64,000 bases of DNA from Lepas anatifera (GCA_034440635.1 JAOTON010001579.1:1-64000), one strand, 5' to 3'. Shown: positions 23,125 to 34,463, counted from the stretch's first letter. Numbers and translations: made by a program. Notes: generated by a model not told the origin, from the sequence alone.

Positions 23125-23478
23125 TGCCTGAGTTTGTATTTAGTAGTTGGTTTTGTTGTGTTCTTGCGATGAAGATGCCTTCTTTTATTTTTCTTTTCTC
23201 CAATGGTTTTCATACGCTAGGATTTTGACGTCATCCCATTTAATGTTGTGTCCGGTGTCTAGAATGTGTTTGGCCAGTCCAGAGTGGTTGTGGTCCTCGT
23301 TTTCTATAGCTCTTTTATGTTCTTGTTGTCGCGTTTTTATGGTCCTATACGTTTCCCCTATGTATGTTTTTCCGCATTGACATGTGTACTGGTAGACTAC
23401 TTCTTTGTTTTGGTGTTTGTGTCTTTTGTCCTTTGGCTATACTAGTATATTTTTTAGGTTTGTTGCCGGTTTGGTTTG
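23125..23478 (-). pseudogene. GIY-YIG endonuclease remnant, left PLE arm
   Basis: The minus strand encodes the same nuclease as the right arm. Here the catalytic-loop motif is intact (KTYIGETYR), where the right arm has YIEET. It lacks the reverse transcriptase and any start. Confidence 0.7.
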
Positions 23479-23481
23479 TGC

Positions 23482-23902
23482 GTTTAATAAAACCATACGC
23501 AAAAACACAAACCAAACCGGCAACAAACCTAAAAATATACTAGTAAAGCCAAAGGACAAAAGACACAAACACCAAAACAAAGAAGTAGTCTACCAGTACA
23601 CATGTCAATGCGGAAAAACATACATAGAAGAAACGTATAGGACCATAAAAACGCGACAACAAGAACATAAAAGAGCTATAGAAAACAAGGACCACAACCA
23701 CTCTGGACTGGCCAAACACATTCTAGACACCGGACACAACATTAAATGGGATGACGTCAAAATCCTAGCGTATGAAAACCATTGGAGAAAAAGAAAAATA
23801 AAAGAAGGCATCCTCATCGCAAGAACACAACAAAACCAACTACTAAATACAAACTCAGGCATTCCAATGCCAGAAATTTACCAGGTTCTTCGCTCTTCAT
23901 AA
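23482..23902 (+). pseudogene. GIY-YIG endonuclease remnant, right PLE arm
   Basis: Open frame from the centre of the palindrome to a stop at 23900-23902. Recognisable parts: NILVKPKDKRHKH linker, VVYQYTCQCGKTYI, TIKTRQQEHKRAI, HSGLAKHILDTGHNIKWDDV and a C-terminal MPEIYQVLRSS. In the GIY-YIG signature the usual YIGET reads YIEET, a Gly-to-Glu change likely to damage the nuclease. The host PLE's reverse transcriptase is absent. Confidence 0.75.
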
Positions 23903-24415
23903 AAAAGTAAAGAATGATAATAATAATGAATAAAATGATAATGGTAGTAACAATGATAATAATAGTAGCAGAACAATAGCAAATAAAAAGTATCTCAATG
24001 CTGCATGTTCGTCAGGTACACCTAGACTGTAACCTTCCCGTGTGTGCACTGTATTTGCCTCTGCGATGCTTAACTCACTTAATTAAATTGTTGAACTTGT
24101 ATATTACTTATTCTTGGGCAAGAAATAGCAAGTAGAATGTTAGGTTTTAGCACGAGTGTGTTGCGATGTTTTTCAAACTTTTAAAGTATTGAATTAGGCG
24201 CTGGCTAAGCAATCTTTTTGCTGACGAACATAGTCGAATGACCCTCGAAAGCTACGAAAATATAACCGAAAGACGACTGGTGTCTGAAATAACTTCTACA
24301 AGAACTGAATATGTCCCAGTCAAACACCATTTACCGCAACATATCGTACAAACCATAAACAATTAAAATGAACAATACACTCAAGTCTAATAAACCCTGT
24401 CAAGCCGATACTTAA

Positions 24416-25424
24416 CACGCGCCCCGCTGGGGTCCCTTGCATGACGCGCCCCGCTGGGGGCGTTTTTCGCCCGCCCCCGTATCTCGTTCCCCACGAAAGC
24501 TAAAGGAAAATCACGGGTGGCGTTAGAAAGCTCTTCACAAGACAAATAAATTTTATACGAAAAAATTTTTATGTCAGGTCAATATTGAGGTCAGCATAGG
24601 TCAAAGAAGGCTCCATAGGTTTACAACAGAGCAGTGTACGTTTCCCTCTCTAGGTCTGCCCTCAGGGGAGCTTAGAGCAAATCTTTATGCATCACTGGAT
24701 TCCTCTCATCGCGGAAAATCGAATGATGTATAATATGACCTTGATAGGTCAAATAGTCAAAATGACCTGACCTTGAGCTAGGTCAGGATCACAAAGTGGC
24801 CTGGTATGGTCATGTTGCATATCAATCGACTCTCGGTGACAGTATAAGCACAATGCAAGCAAAATGGGAGCTTTATCTTAATTCAGTGATAAGTTATTGG
24901 CAAAACAATCACTCTCTGCTCCCGTGACCTGATATGACCTTTGAGAGGTCAGATGCTCAAAAACTCAACTTTATGGTCAAGATCGTGGTAAGAATAGACG
25001 GTTTGATTATTTTAAGCTTTATCTGTCCAGTATTTACTAAAAACGAGACCATTCTATTTTTCACCATAGACTTGTAATGGGGTGACCAAACATTGACCTC
25101 TCCTTAGGTCAACAATATCAAAATTCCGAGATAGCAGATTTGGAGACCTTAATGACCTCATATTGTGGAAGTTTCAAACTGATCGGTTTGCTGATGTTCT
25201 CTGGGCGCTGCTTCAAACTCGTTATTTTAGGTTTTGAGGTCGGGTCACTTGACCCCAAATATCTCCTTGACCTGACATGACCTTAACTAGAAAAATTTGA
25301 TCAGATAAGTAAAATTGATCAGGAATAAGCTACTGTAAGTTTCGTTGTTCTGCGTCTCTTTGTTTTCGGGCTATCTGGGGAAAACCTGGAGGGGGCGAAT
25401 TTCGCCCCCCCAGCGGGGCGCGTG
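24416..25424 (+). mobile_element. Family B TTAA element (CGCCCCGCTGGGG subtype)
   Basis: TTAA at 24412-24415 and 25425-25428. The ends are CACGCGCCCCGCTGGGG and CAGCGGGGCGCGTG, with inner GGGGGCG/CGCCCCC hairpins and many TGACCT/AGGTCA words. The reverse-oriented copy at 47275-48289 belongs to the same subtype. Confidence 0.85.
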
Positions 25425-25664
25425 TTAAATGAGTGAAACCACTGCAGACTTCTGGCACCGTAAGATTACTTATTGTGTTTGAAATAGTTCACCTAGTGAG
25501 TTGGAAGAAAATTCCGTTTTATCTTTAAACACTATGTCTATGCCCTGTTTTTTCGCGGAGAGCATCGTTTATAGTGTGCAAAGATCAGGAACGGATCACC
25601 TCACGACGACCATTTTTGACTCGAATCAAATACAGTGGCTTCACGAAGTTCCAGACCGCAACTC

Positions 25665-25960
25665 CCCTGATTGGTTGGCGCGGTGGTTCCCCTGTCGGTG
25701 CACGTGGCACCCCACCCATAGTGGCACGAACGCGATGCTGGATCCCACTCCGCACCTGTTCCAGGGCGGGGGTTTTTCTTGACACCTTGGGCTTTTCCGA
25801 GGTGGCCGGAAAACAAGAGCTTTCCGCGCCGCCATGCTTGGTATAACTAGTTTTTATCCCTTTCGTATATTCGGTGTTGGCTGACAGTCACGGTCACTTC
25901 AGGTCAGGTCAGAATTCAGGTCAAGTGACCTTGCATCTACAAATGTTTCAAGACGCAGCA
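25665..25960. mobile_element. Family B remnant
   Basis: Resembles the left subterminal block of the 12.2-kb element: TTTTCCGAGGTGGCCGGAAAA, CGCGCCGCC..TTGGTAT, then GGTCACTTCAGGTCAGGTC. The termini are eroded. Confidence 0.45.
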
Positions 25961-26767
25961 GTGTGTACATGATTGATTTATTGATATGAGACTCATATCA
26001 CTAGGGAATATTGAAATATTTCAATAATAATAATAATAATATTTCAAATGAATATAATGAATGAAATCTAATGAAATATTTCAAGATGACTAATTTTAGA
26101 GAACAATAAAAAACAAGTTTTGTGAAAGAGAACATCAGCACCGGAGATTAAAGAAAATAAAAATATGCAACAATTGAACATCAGTGAAGCAAGGTCAACC
26201 ATGTCACAGACAAGATGGAGCACAAACAACGAAATTTATCAGATCGAAGACGAAATGAAAACGAAGCCGAAGAATGGAACATTTTCATCCTCATATTATA
26301 TTAGTTTAAATGTTCGAAGTGTGTGTGCGATAGTGTGTTTTTTTACCGGTACCTAATCTTTATCCTTATCCTTACTCTACCTGCAGGCTGTGAGCGCATG
26401 CGCCTGTGGCTGCAGCGACCCCTCCAGGTAGAATCCCATTCTCTTGATCCTCACCTTTCCTCATCCTTACCATCTCCTTCCATAGTTTATAATCACTTCA
26501 TACTCATTGCGACAACACTTTAAAAGCTACCTCATTTGTGTGGAAGTGTGAGAAATACATGATGATCCCAGAAAAGATCACTGAGTACCACAGAATACGG
26601 TAACTTGATTTTTTATATCTATGGCCTAGGATCAGGTCGGCACATGGCCTCTGTAGTGTAAGCTCGTATGAAAAGTTTTGATTCCTCCTTTTATTAAAAG
26701 CATCTCAGAACCACTTCAAAATTGCAAAATCTTATGTTCGTAGCCCATTACCAAACCTAAGGCGGGA

Positions 26768-26915
26768 GATGGAGAGGCGTCGGGGAAGCGTGCTCGGCTT
26801 CCACGCCGCTGACGAGGGTTCAAATCCCGGGTGATAATTTTTCATGAGTTTTTCTGGTTTCCATAATACCCTCCCAACAGGATGACCTCAGCATTGGGTG
26901 CGTCGTAAAACCTCA
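26768..26915 (+). mobile_element. tRNA-derived SINE, family 3
   Basis: The head resembles a tRNA with an A-box-like GGCGTCGGGGAAGCGTG and a B-box GGGTTCAAATCCCGG (about 26816-26830). The tail contains TGACCTCAGCATTGGGTGCG. It is flanked by a direct repeat AAGGCGGGA at 26759-26767 and 26916-26924, a typical LINE-mediated target duplication. Confidence 0.7.
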
Positions 26916-26939
26916 AAGGCGGGAACGCCTCGAGTTTAA

Positions 26940-27387
26940 AGGGAATGTGGCACATTGATCGAATCCAGGAATTTAGTGTAATTAGGGGTATTTTTAGCCA
27001 AAAACCATGAAAACATCCATGATTTCTCTGAAAGATGTACAATGAGCTCAATATTCCGATTTTTGAAATGCTCCTCTAACGTGAAAAATAAGACTCTGCC
27101 TGTGGATGACGTCATGATCTGGCAACTACTACCATATTCAATAGGCTTCAAGGGCTTCAGTTGGCTGATTACTCACCGTGACGTCAGCGCTGTCGTCACA
27201 GCAACAGCTGACAACTGTGGCCGCCTGGCTGGGGTACATTTGGGGTAGATTTCAGGAAGGTTTTAGTTTTTCTCCATGGAAATGTTGAGCTTCAAGTCAA
27301 ATGATATATTGAGCACCGGGTTTTCCGGCATGCTTTACAACTTGACTATCTCAGTTAAAATCACGCTATAAAGGTGCCACATTCCCT
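26940..27387 (+). mobile_element. Family A TTAA miniature element, complete
   Basis: TTAA at 26936-26939 and 27388-27391, with ends AGGGAATGTGGCAC and GTGCCACATTCCCT. The interior has the family's GATGACGTCATGATCTGGCAA and GTGACGTCAGCG blocks. It is the cleanest full-length copy (448 bp) and serves as reference for the family. Confidence 0.9.
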
Positions 27388-27799
27388 TTAATGCTGAAAG
27401 GTTTGACCTACCGCCTTTGGCCGATGATTTTAGATCAAGTAATCGATTTTCAAAAATTTAACCAAAGTGTAATAAAGATTTTATTCACCCCTTTGAATCT
27501 ACTAATTTCTGAATTCATAAAGCTTAAAAACAGCCCTCTCCATAGTCAAACCTAATGCTTTACACCCAGTCAGAGCAAGCTAGAGTACTTGCACCGACGT
27601 GTTCGCAAACTTGCACCGACATGTGCCAATCCACGTGGCCGCACCGAGCGTTAACCCTACTTAGAGGTGACCGCTTCAAGGCCAAGATGCCAAATCCTCG
27701 TGCCTTTGGCATGGGAATGGCAGTCATTGAGTTCAAAGCGCCCATAAAACTAATGGACTTCCATTAGTGCTATGCAGATCTGAAGTGCCGACAGGACAT

Positions 27800-28165
27800 T
27801 GCATTAAGATTGGACCCCATCACACCCCAGTTCGCAGACACCTGGCGTACTCTGGTACCCAGAATTCTCGGAAATCCCCAGTTGCCCTCATTTCTGGATG
27901 ATGAAATGTTCTCAGTCAACCCGTCAGCATCCGGTATCAAACCGTATATAAACAGCCGCCTTCAGTGCTGAGTAGACAGTCGTGTTTCGCATTCGCCATT
28001 GCGACGGGGAAGTTCTGCCGGTCAGCTCCGTGACATGTGACCAGTGGTGACGAGGAGGCTGCTGACAGTGCAGTGTTGGAACTGCTGCTGAGTTACGGCC
28101 TGTTCACAACGCCAGGCTAAACGTGGGAAAATAAATTGGACTTAGTACAAAAGTATTTTCATCGC
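27800..28165 (+). mobile_element. Possible solo LTR or promoter-like repeat
   Basis: CCGTATATAAACAGCCGCC (about 27942) is followed about 30 nt later by TTCAGTGCTGAGTAGACAGT, then GTGACCAGTGGTGACGAGG and AATAAATTGGAC. TATA, initiator, GTGGTGACGAGG-type sequence and polyadenylation signal in that order resemble an LTR of a Ty3/BEL-type retrotransposon. No second LTR, gag or pol was seen, and the ends are not defined. A host core promoter is the alternative. Confidence 0.35.
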
Positions 28166-28638
28166 CCACGAAAAGGTCCTAACCGCTACGCAACCATAAT
28201 TCACAGCCACACCAAAGAGCCCATCTTGGTGACACAAAGCTTTCAAATGAAGAAAGATAACGCTTTGGATTCACCATTGTTGTGTTTGTACCAATGTTGC
28301 AACTGGTGAGTTTATTGTTGTGCATCACAACAACTCCATATAAATATGTGTGGTTTTGTTAGGCACAGGTCAGATCAACATCAACGTTACCGACTCACCT
28401 CAACGAGGACCAACTTGAATATGATTAGCACTGCTGGTTTTTCTACTCTCGAACTTTCACGGAGGGAATTTTCTATTTTGTATCTCAGGTGGGACAAAAA
28501 ACCTAAAAATCGAGCCTGCCTGATGTTTTATTCGCAGTTTATACTCTCGAATGCGTGTGCATTAGCCTACTGTGAGTACGGCACAAGGTACGCGTGCCAT
28601 GAACTTTGGCCTGAAATCACCTTATGTGGTATGGTGAT

Positions 28639-31290
28639 TAGGCCATGTCGTGATCACCACTTTTTCACAGGATCTTTGATTACCGGGTGATTTCTAATGT
28701 ATTGATGGCCACTGATCACGATTTTCTGGTCGAAAATTTGGAATTCGAAAAATATTCGCCCGCGGAAGCCGTTTGAAATTCTTCCGGTTTCCCAAAATTT
28801 CGATGTTTTCATATCTGACGGACAATAAAATGCAACTAATGTATTGAAAGAGCTCCAGAGTTTTAAAACCATTGAATCTGAACAGTTTGAAACCTTTTTT
28901 GACTCCTTCAAATATATATTTACCCGAAAAAGTACCTTGGAAAGACAGGGATGTTTGAGCTTAAAAGATGATAATAGATGGCGCGCATGACGCAGCCGTC
29001 AACCACTGTCCCGCTACGCCACTTATGACAAGAAGCTATTAGCCAAAGGAGCTGGATATGGGATTTGAGCCTATTTTGAATTCGATGAATGAACATTTAC
29101 CTTCAAAAGATAATCTATATTTCTCCCGCTTGCAGTTTCAAATATTATTGGTAATGGTTGCTTTCAAAGCAGGTCCAATTAAGGTCAGCCAGCCATATAT
29201 AGATTAGGTATCTAAGCATGTGGTCACTGCGGAACAATTTCAAGTATTAAAATCTATGCAAGAGCCAGTCGATTATATTTGGATTAGTCTTGCTATCACT
29301 ACCAAGGAGAATACCGTATTTCGGGAAAAATGAAGGTACACGACACCCAGCTTGCCGTCAATACATGCCGTTGTCGGTCGAATTATGATGCTGCGGCTTG
29401 AAGAGATGGAGGCCAGGAAGTTGACGAATTTCATGTTTCAATAGCTTCAATATTCGAACCGACCGCTGATGAAGTTACCGAGACTTACAGAAGAGCATCT
29501 GTACCATCAAGAAACAGGTACAAAGTTTGCTGTGAAATAAGGAAGCATTATAATTTGAAGGAAGCGATCAGAAGGCGGCTACAAAACATGAAGATATTGT
29601 AAGCATGGGCAAAGCATGACAACATTGTTTGACATATCAAACAGAGCTCTACCATCAAAGGTATCGGCAAACGGAACATTTCTGGAAGACCAGCGAGGAG
29701 CACAGAGGTTGTATATTGGTGGCTTGGATACAGTCGTGACAGACCATTGGAGACGGCAGCAGCTGAGGCAAGCCACTCTTGCTGTCGTGGTGGCTACCAG
29801 GAGTTCTCCGGATGTTGCGTTCTGACGGAGCCGAAGCTGCGTCAGAACGCAACGGCACCATTGACAGCGACCGATGGTGGTATATGCAGCAGCGAGCTTC
29901 CTATTTGTAGCATCACACCAGCTGTTGACAGACGCCGCACGCGAACAGGCTCTGGCAGGTATAAATCAATCTCGGAAAGAAAACTTATTTCTAAATGTTA
30001 CACGGAAGTCGTTTATAGACTTGTCCGGGTGATTGTCATATTATTGTGCTCGAATACGGACGAGCCGGCCTCCCGATCAGGCCTTATTGGCGGCAGCAGC
30101 AGTGGCTTGCCGCAGCTGCTGCCGTCTCCAATGGTCCGTCACGACTGCATCCAAGCCACCAATATACAACCTCTGTGCTTCTCGCTGATCTTCCAGAAAT
30201 GTTTTGTTTGCCGATGCCTTTGATGGTAAAACTCTGCTTTATATGTCAAACAATGTTGTCATGCTTTGTCCATACTTACAATATCTTCATGTATTGTAGG
30301 CGCCTTCTGATCTCTTCCTTCAGGTTTAAATGCTTCCTTATTTCACAGCGAACTTTGTACTTGTTTCTTGCTGCCACAGATGCTCTTCTGTAAGTCTCGG
30401 TAACTTCATCAGCGGTCGGTTCGAATTTTCAAGCTATTGAAACGTGAAATTCGTCCAATTTCCTGGGCTCCATCTCTTCAAGCCGCAGCATCATAATGTG
30501 ACCGACAACGTCAGCTCCAAGCGAGAGCTGGTTAAGCGGAAGCATGCATGTTAAGCATGTTAAGCGGCTTGACGGCGGCGCTAGGTGTGGTATAGCCTCA
30601 TTTTTCCCGAAATGCGGTATTCTCCTTGCTAGTGATAGCAAGACTAATCTAAATATAATCGACTGGCTCTTGCATACATTTTAATACTTGAAATTGATCC
30701 GCAGTGACTACATGCTTAGATACCTAATCTATATATGGCTGGCTGATCTGAATTGGGCCTGCTTTGAAAGCAACTATTACCAATAATATTTACAACTGCA
30801 AGCGAGATAAATCTAGATCATCTTGTGAAGGTAAATGCTCATTCATCGAATTCAAAATAGGCTCAAGTCTTATATCCAGCTCCTTTGGCTAATAGCTTCT
30901 TGACATAAGCGACGTAGCGAGACAGTGGTTGACGGCCGTGTCATGCGCGCCATCTATTATCATCTTTTAAGCTGAAACATCCCCGTCTTTCCAAAGACTT
31001 TTTTCGGGTAAGTATATATTTCAAGGAGTCAAAAAGGTTTCAAATTTTTCAGATTCAATGGTTTTAAATTTCAGGGGCCTTTTCCATGCATCAGTTGCCT
31101 TTTATTGTCCGTCAGATATGAAAACATCGAAATTTTGGCAAACCGGAAGAAATTCAAACGGCTTGCGCGGGCAAATATTTTTCGATTTCGAAATTTTCGA
31201 CCAGAAAATCGTGATCAGCGGCCATCAATACATTAGAAAACACCCGGTAATCGAAGATCCTGTGAAAAGTGGTGATCACGACATGGCCTA
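28639..31290. mobile_element. hAT-like giant hairpin element with 8-bp target duplication
   Basis: Starts TAGGCCATGTCGTGATCACC and ends with the exact inverted complement. It is flanked by direct repeats ATGGTGAT at 28631-28638 and 31291-31298. The arms are about 1.15-1.2 kb each (28639 to ~29795 and ~30090 to 31290), diverged by scattered substitutions, around a ~0.3-kb centre. The right arm on the minus strand retains a coding-looking stretch with a stop (LRLEEMEPRKLDEFHVSIA, then EPTADEVTETYRRAS and CEIRKHLNLKEEIRRRL), matched by a more broken version in the left arm. I do not recognise the protein. The 8-bp duplication suggests hAT; a P-type or foldback element is possible. Confidence 0.8.
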
Positions 31291-31439
31291 ATGGTGATGG
31301 AAGAACAGTGCAAGCACTTTCGAATCTCCTAGAAAATATGGTTCTTTGTAGCTATTTCAGTTGCCGATATCAACGAGGTTTTCTAATTAGGTTTCATTTA
31401 AGTAATTTGACCTATCTTTACCACTAATGATGTGATGTT

Positions 31440-33352
31440 TTTATTGATCGATGGTCTGGGGTACCCGCCCCCCCCCCTAAGACCTCGAGAACCACGGTAG
31501 GTAGCAAGAAACGGTAAACGGCGTTGGGTAGCTCATCCACTTCTCCATCGAAAACATTTGAACCATTTTTTGTCAGGTCACATATAAGGTCACAGAGGTC
31601 AAAACATGCTGTCATGGGGATAACATGTAAATTAAGTTTTTTTCGGCCATTACATCTGAACAAGTAAAAATAGAGCAAAACGACTTAAACTTTATGAATC
31701 CTCGCAGCAAGCCGAATCGAATGATATCTAATTTGACCTGGCTACGAGAAATCAAGGATTTGACCAAAAAAACCTGGTCAGGTCAGGGTCAAATTATATA
31801 AAATGCATATCATTAGAATCGCAAAGCCAAGGCGAGTCTAATGCAGCTAAAATAAACGCTCTATCACCATTAGTTACCGAGTTGTTTAGTAAAAAACCAT
31901 TTTTCCTATGTATTTCCAATGGAGAGGTCATGCCTCGTACCTGACCTTAGGTCATCGATATCAAAAATACCTTACAATATGTTAGAGAACTCTTTTTTCA
32001 TGTTAAACATATATTTCCATATTGTTCATAACATTCATGCTTCATGATTTTAACCAGTAAGTCGGCGTATCCAATGATTTCAGCAGGACACGTACACACG
32101 GATGCGTTCGATTCCCAAGATGATATACCATATCAAAACATCGTTGCTGCAACCTGTGTCGACATTTTTGCGCATACCATTTAATCACCACCCCCCCATC
32201 CCATCCCCATCCCAACCCCGTCCCGTGCGACCCCGATGAGTTTGGCGATCACAAGTTACACTAGATATGTAACAAAAGACAAAATACCCCATCGGTCTGT
32301 CGGCTTGGGCGATGTTTAGACTCTGCTATACGTTGAACTGCAGATCCCCTGTTATAAATGGTTTCCATCTTGCCTAAAATGTGTTAACTGTTCTGTTTTT
32401 CACAGCATTTATTCACTCAAAATCGAATTGTTGTTTCAGAAATGGTATAAATTGATTAATGGTAACTGGTTCATCCCGGAATCGTCTGTTCGCAATAAAC
32501 TGTTTCCCATTTAGTATTATCAAATTTACAACATCTAAAGTTGTCAATGAACCAAACAAAATTTGTTGGGCATCTAGGTGTAAGCATTGCCGTCTTTTTA
32601 ACTTGCGGTTGATCCTCGTTTTTAATTCGGTCCAAAATGTCTTAACCTCTTCGCATTGCACAAAGAAATGCTGAAGAGTGTCAATTTCTCCACATTCTTG
32701 GCAGAATGGGTCATCTATTACCCTCCGTATACAAGAAAACGGCGTGTGGGAAAGAATCGGTGTAGCACTCTATATTACAAGCTTTGCAATTTTGCAGATT
32801 TTGTGAAGTGAAAGAAAGAGCATGTATTTTTGTCCAACGATCAGCAAAATCAAACCCTTCACTTATCCACTTATTTTGCGCAGCAGGCGTGACTTCTTTC
32901 AACCACTTTGTTCGGAAATATTTCGACTTCACAATTTGAATGGGCACTAACTTACATTTTATCTCGATTTGTGGGACAATCATCTTATCATCATTAGATA
33001 AGGAGCCTGTCCCAGCCACGGCTCTTCTCCATTCGATCGGTATAGCCCTACACCAACCCATGTTAGAGAATATGTTAGAGAACTCGGTGGGCCTATTATG
33101 TGATATAAGTTTGAATCGGATAAGTTCACCCCGCTCCGACTTATGCTGTCTTAAACTTTTTTTGAGGTCAGGTCACTTGACCTGTACTGGTGACCTGACC
33201 TGAGATGACCTAACCTTAAAATGTTCACAAAAGTTGTAAAAATGATGAGGAAAAAGGTATGCCAAGTACGGTGGCGCTACGCGCCGCCGTTTTTTTTTGC
33301 TCTCCGAAAAACCCGAGGGGGCGGGTACCCGCCCCCTCCGTCAATGCGCGTG
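31440..33352 (-). mobile_element. Family B element (GCGCATTGACGGGGG subtype), split by a LINE
   Basis: Reverse-oriented relative of 12249-13086. The right end (TCAATGCGCGTG before TTAA at 33353-33356) is intact and the left end is eroded near the GGGTACCCGCCCCC hairpin at about 31458. A LINE fragment interrupts it at 31992-33071. The next element (33357-34377) shares its right TTAA. Confidence 0.75.
31992..33071 (-). mobile_element. 5'-truncated LINE, C-terminal end only
   Basis: Bracketed by the direct repeat ATGTTAGAGAACT at 31979-31991 and 33072-33084. The minus strand encodes the tail of a non-LTR retrotransposon ORF2: one frame (33061-32711) reads MGWCRAIPIEWRRAV and KYFRTKWLKEVTPAAQNKW. 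After a one-base shift at about 32727 comes a zinc-knuckle-like DPFCQECGEIDTLQHFF, CEEVKTFW, ending FIPFLKQQFDFE. The 3' end has a short A-run (AAAAAAG). It inserted into a family B element after that element had landed. Confidence 0.8.
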
Positions 33353-33356
33353 TTAA

Positions 33357-34377
33357 CCCGCGCCCCACCGGGGGTCCGGCGCCACCTTCGCCCCACCGGG
33401 GGCCATCGATGGCCCCCTCTAACTGCGAAAATATGGGCGTTAGCGCAAATCTGCAAAGTGCAATAGAAAGCTCGCGTGAATTCAGTAAGAAATTACTTCG
33501 CATGTTTTAGTGCTCAGGTCAATGGTTTGACCTCCAGAGGTCAAATTAGGTCAAGATCGGCTATTTTCACTCAAATATGCAATGACTAAGCAAACTGGGC
33601 ATAACTCTTATGTCATTAGAGCTATTGAGGCCTGGTAAAGTATATTTGATAGCAAATTGCCAGTACTTTTTCCGCTATGTGGAACGTAAAGACCTCCCGC
33701 CAGTGGTTTGACCGCCAGAGGTCACCTCGTGACCTAATATGACCTGAGGTCACGAAAGGTCAAAAAGTAACCTTGCCGTATATCAAATGAAAGCCAGTGA
33801 CAAGACAAACACGATGGTGTTTGTTTCACCGCTCTAGCTCAATTAGGTCAAAAGTTATTGTCAAAATACTGTTTTTGACCTCTGGTGACCTTGGATGACC
33901 TTGGAAAAGTCAAAGGGCAAATATGACCCCTGGGATCCGTGAAAGGGTGTCCAAAAACGTTGTTCTGAGCAGTCTGAGTATTTGCAATCATTTTTGTGAC
34001 TTTTATATCATGAAATAGCTTTTCCCCATGCTTTTCCAATGGGAGAGGTCGCCTCGTGACCTGACCTCAGGGCACGAAATCGAAAAATCCCGGATATACA
34101 CCTTGTAGACCCTGGAGGGGTCATGAAGTGTAGGAAGTTTCAAATCGATCGACTTTGAAATGTAGCTCTTACAGAGCTCTAAAGGTGAAGTGAGGTGACC
34201 TTGGTTGACCTCGTCTGGTGACCTGACCTTGGGTGACCCGGGGTAAAAATTTCAGGGATGATGGGAAAATGATGCAGTGAGAGGTAGAGCCCTCAACCGC
34301 GGTGCTGCGCCTCGTCGTTTTTCTGCTATCCCGGAAAAACCTTAGGGGGCCATCGATGGCCCCCGGTGGGGCGAGGG
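33357..34377 (+). mobile_element. Family B TTAA element, young subfamily copy 3
   Basis: TTAA at 33353-33356, shared with the preceding element, and at 34378-34381. Ends and interior match the 16.2-kb copy almost base for base. Its right boundary lies 10 bp from the 3' end of the tRNA-Gly gene. Confidence 0.9.
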
Positions 34378-34381
34378 TTAA

Positions 34382-34391
34382 AGAAAGAAAA
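34382..34391 (-). terminator. Pol III terminator of tRNA-Gly
   Basis: On the minus strand TTTTCTTTCT follows the discriminator base directly. Four or more T residues is the usual Pol III stop. Confidence 0.8.
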
Positions 34392-34463
34392 TGCGATGGC
34401 CGGGAATCGAACCCGGATCAACTGCTTGGAAGGCAGCTATGCTGACCATTATTCCACCATCGC
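34392..34463 (-). tRNA. tRNA-Gly (anticodon UCC)
   Basis: The minus strand folds as a full cloverleaf of 72 nt: acceptor stem GCGATGG/CCATCGC with no mismatch, discriminator A, T arm CCGGG-TTCGATT-CCCGG, and anticodon loop CTTCCAA giving UCC. The D arm (GGAATAATGGTCAGC) is a little unlike the common animal form but keeps the A-box pattern. TTTT follows directly. Normal for a functional Pol III gene; a lone copy here, next to a TTAA element. Confidence 0.93.

Larger units (their letters stand above)
22405..24340 (+). mobile_element. Penelope-like inverted-repeat element with 14-bp target duplication
   Basis: A direct repeat ATATCGTACAAACC at 22391-22404 and 24341-24354 brackets the unit. Inside, a left arm (22405 to about 23482) is the inverted complement of a right arm (about 23503-24280), with a ~20-bp spacer and ~60 bp of unpaired right end. 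Each arm carries the same GIY-YIG coding region, pointing outward. A ~0.3-kb hairpin (22592-22895) has inserted into the left arm only. Near each arm's outer end is a CTGACGA...CGAAAGCTAC motif resembling a hammerhead ribozyme core. PLEs are known for inverted terminal copies and hammerhead motifs, so the unit is a 5'-truncated, inverted-dimer PLE insertion. Confidence 0.85.
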
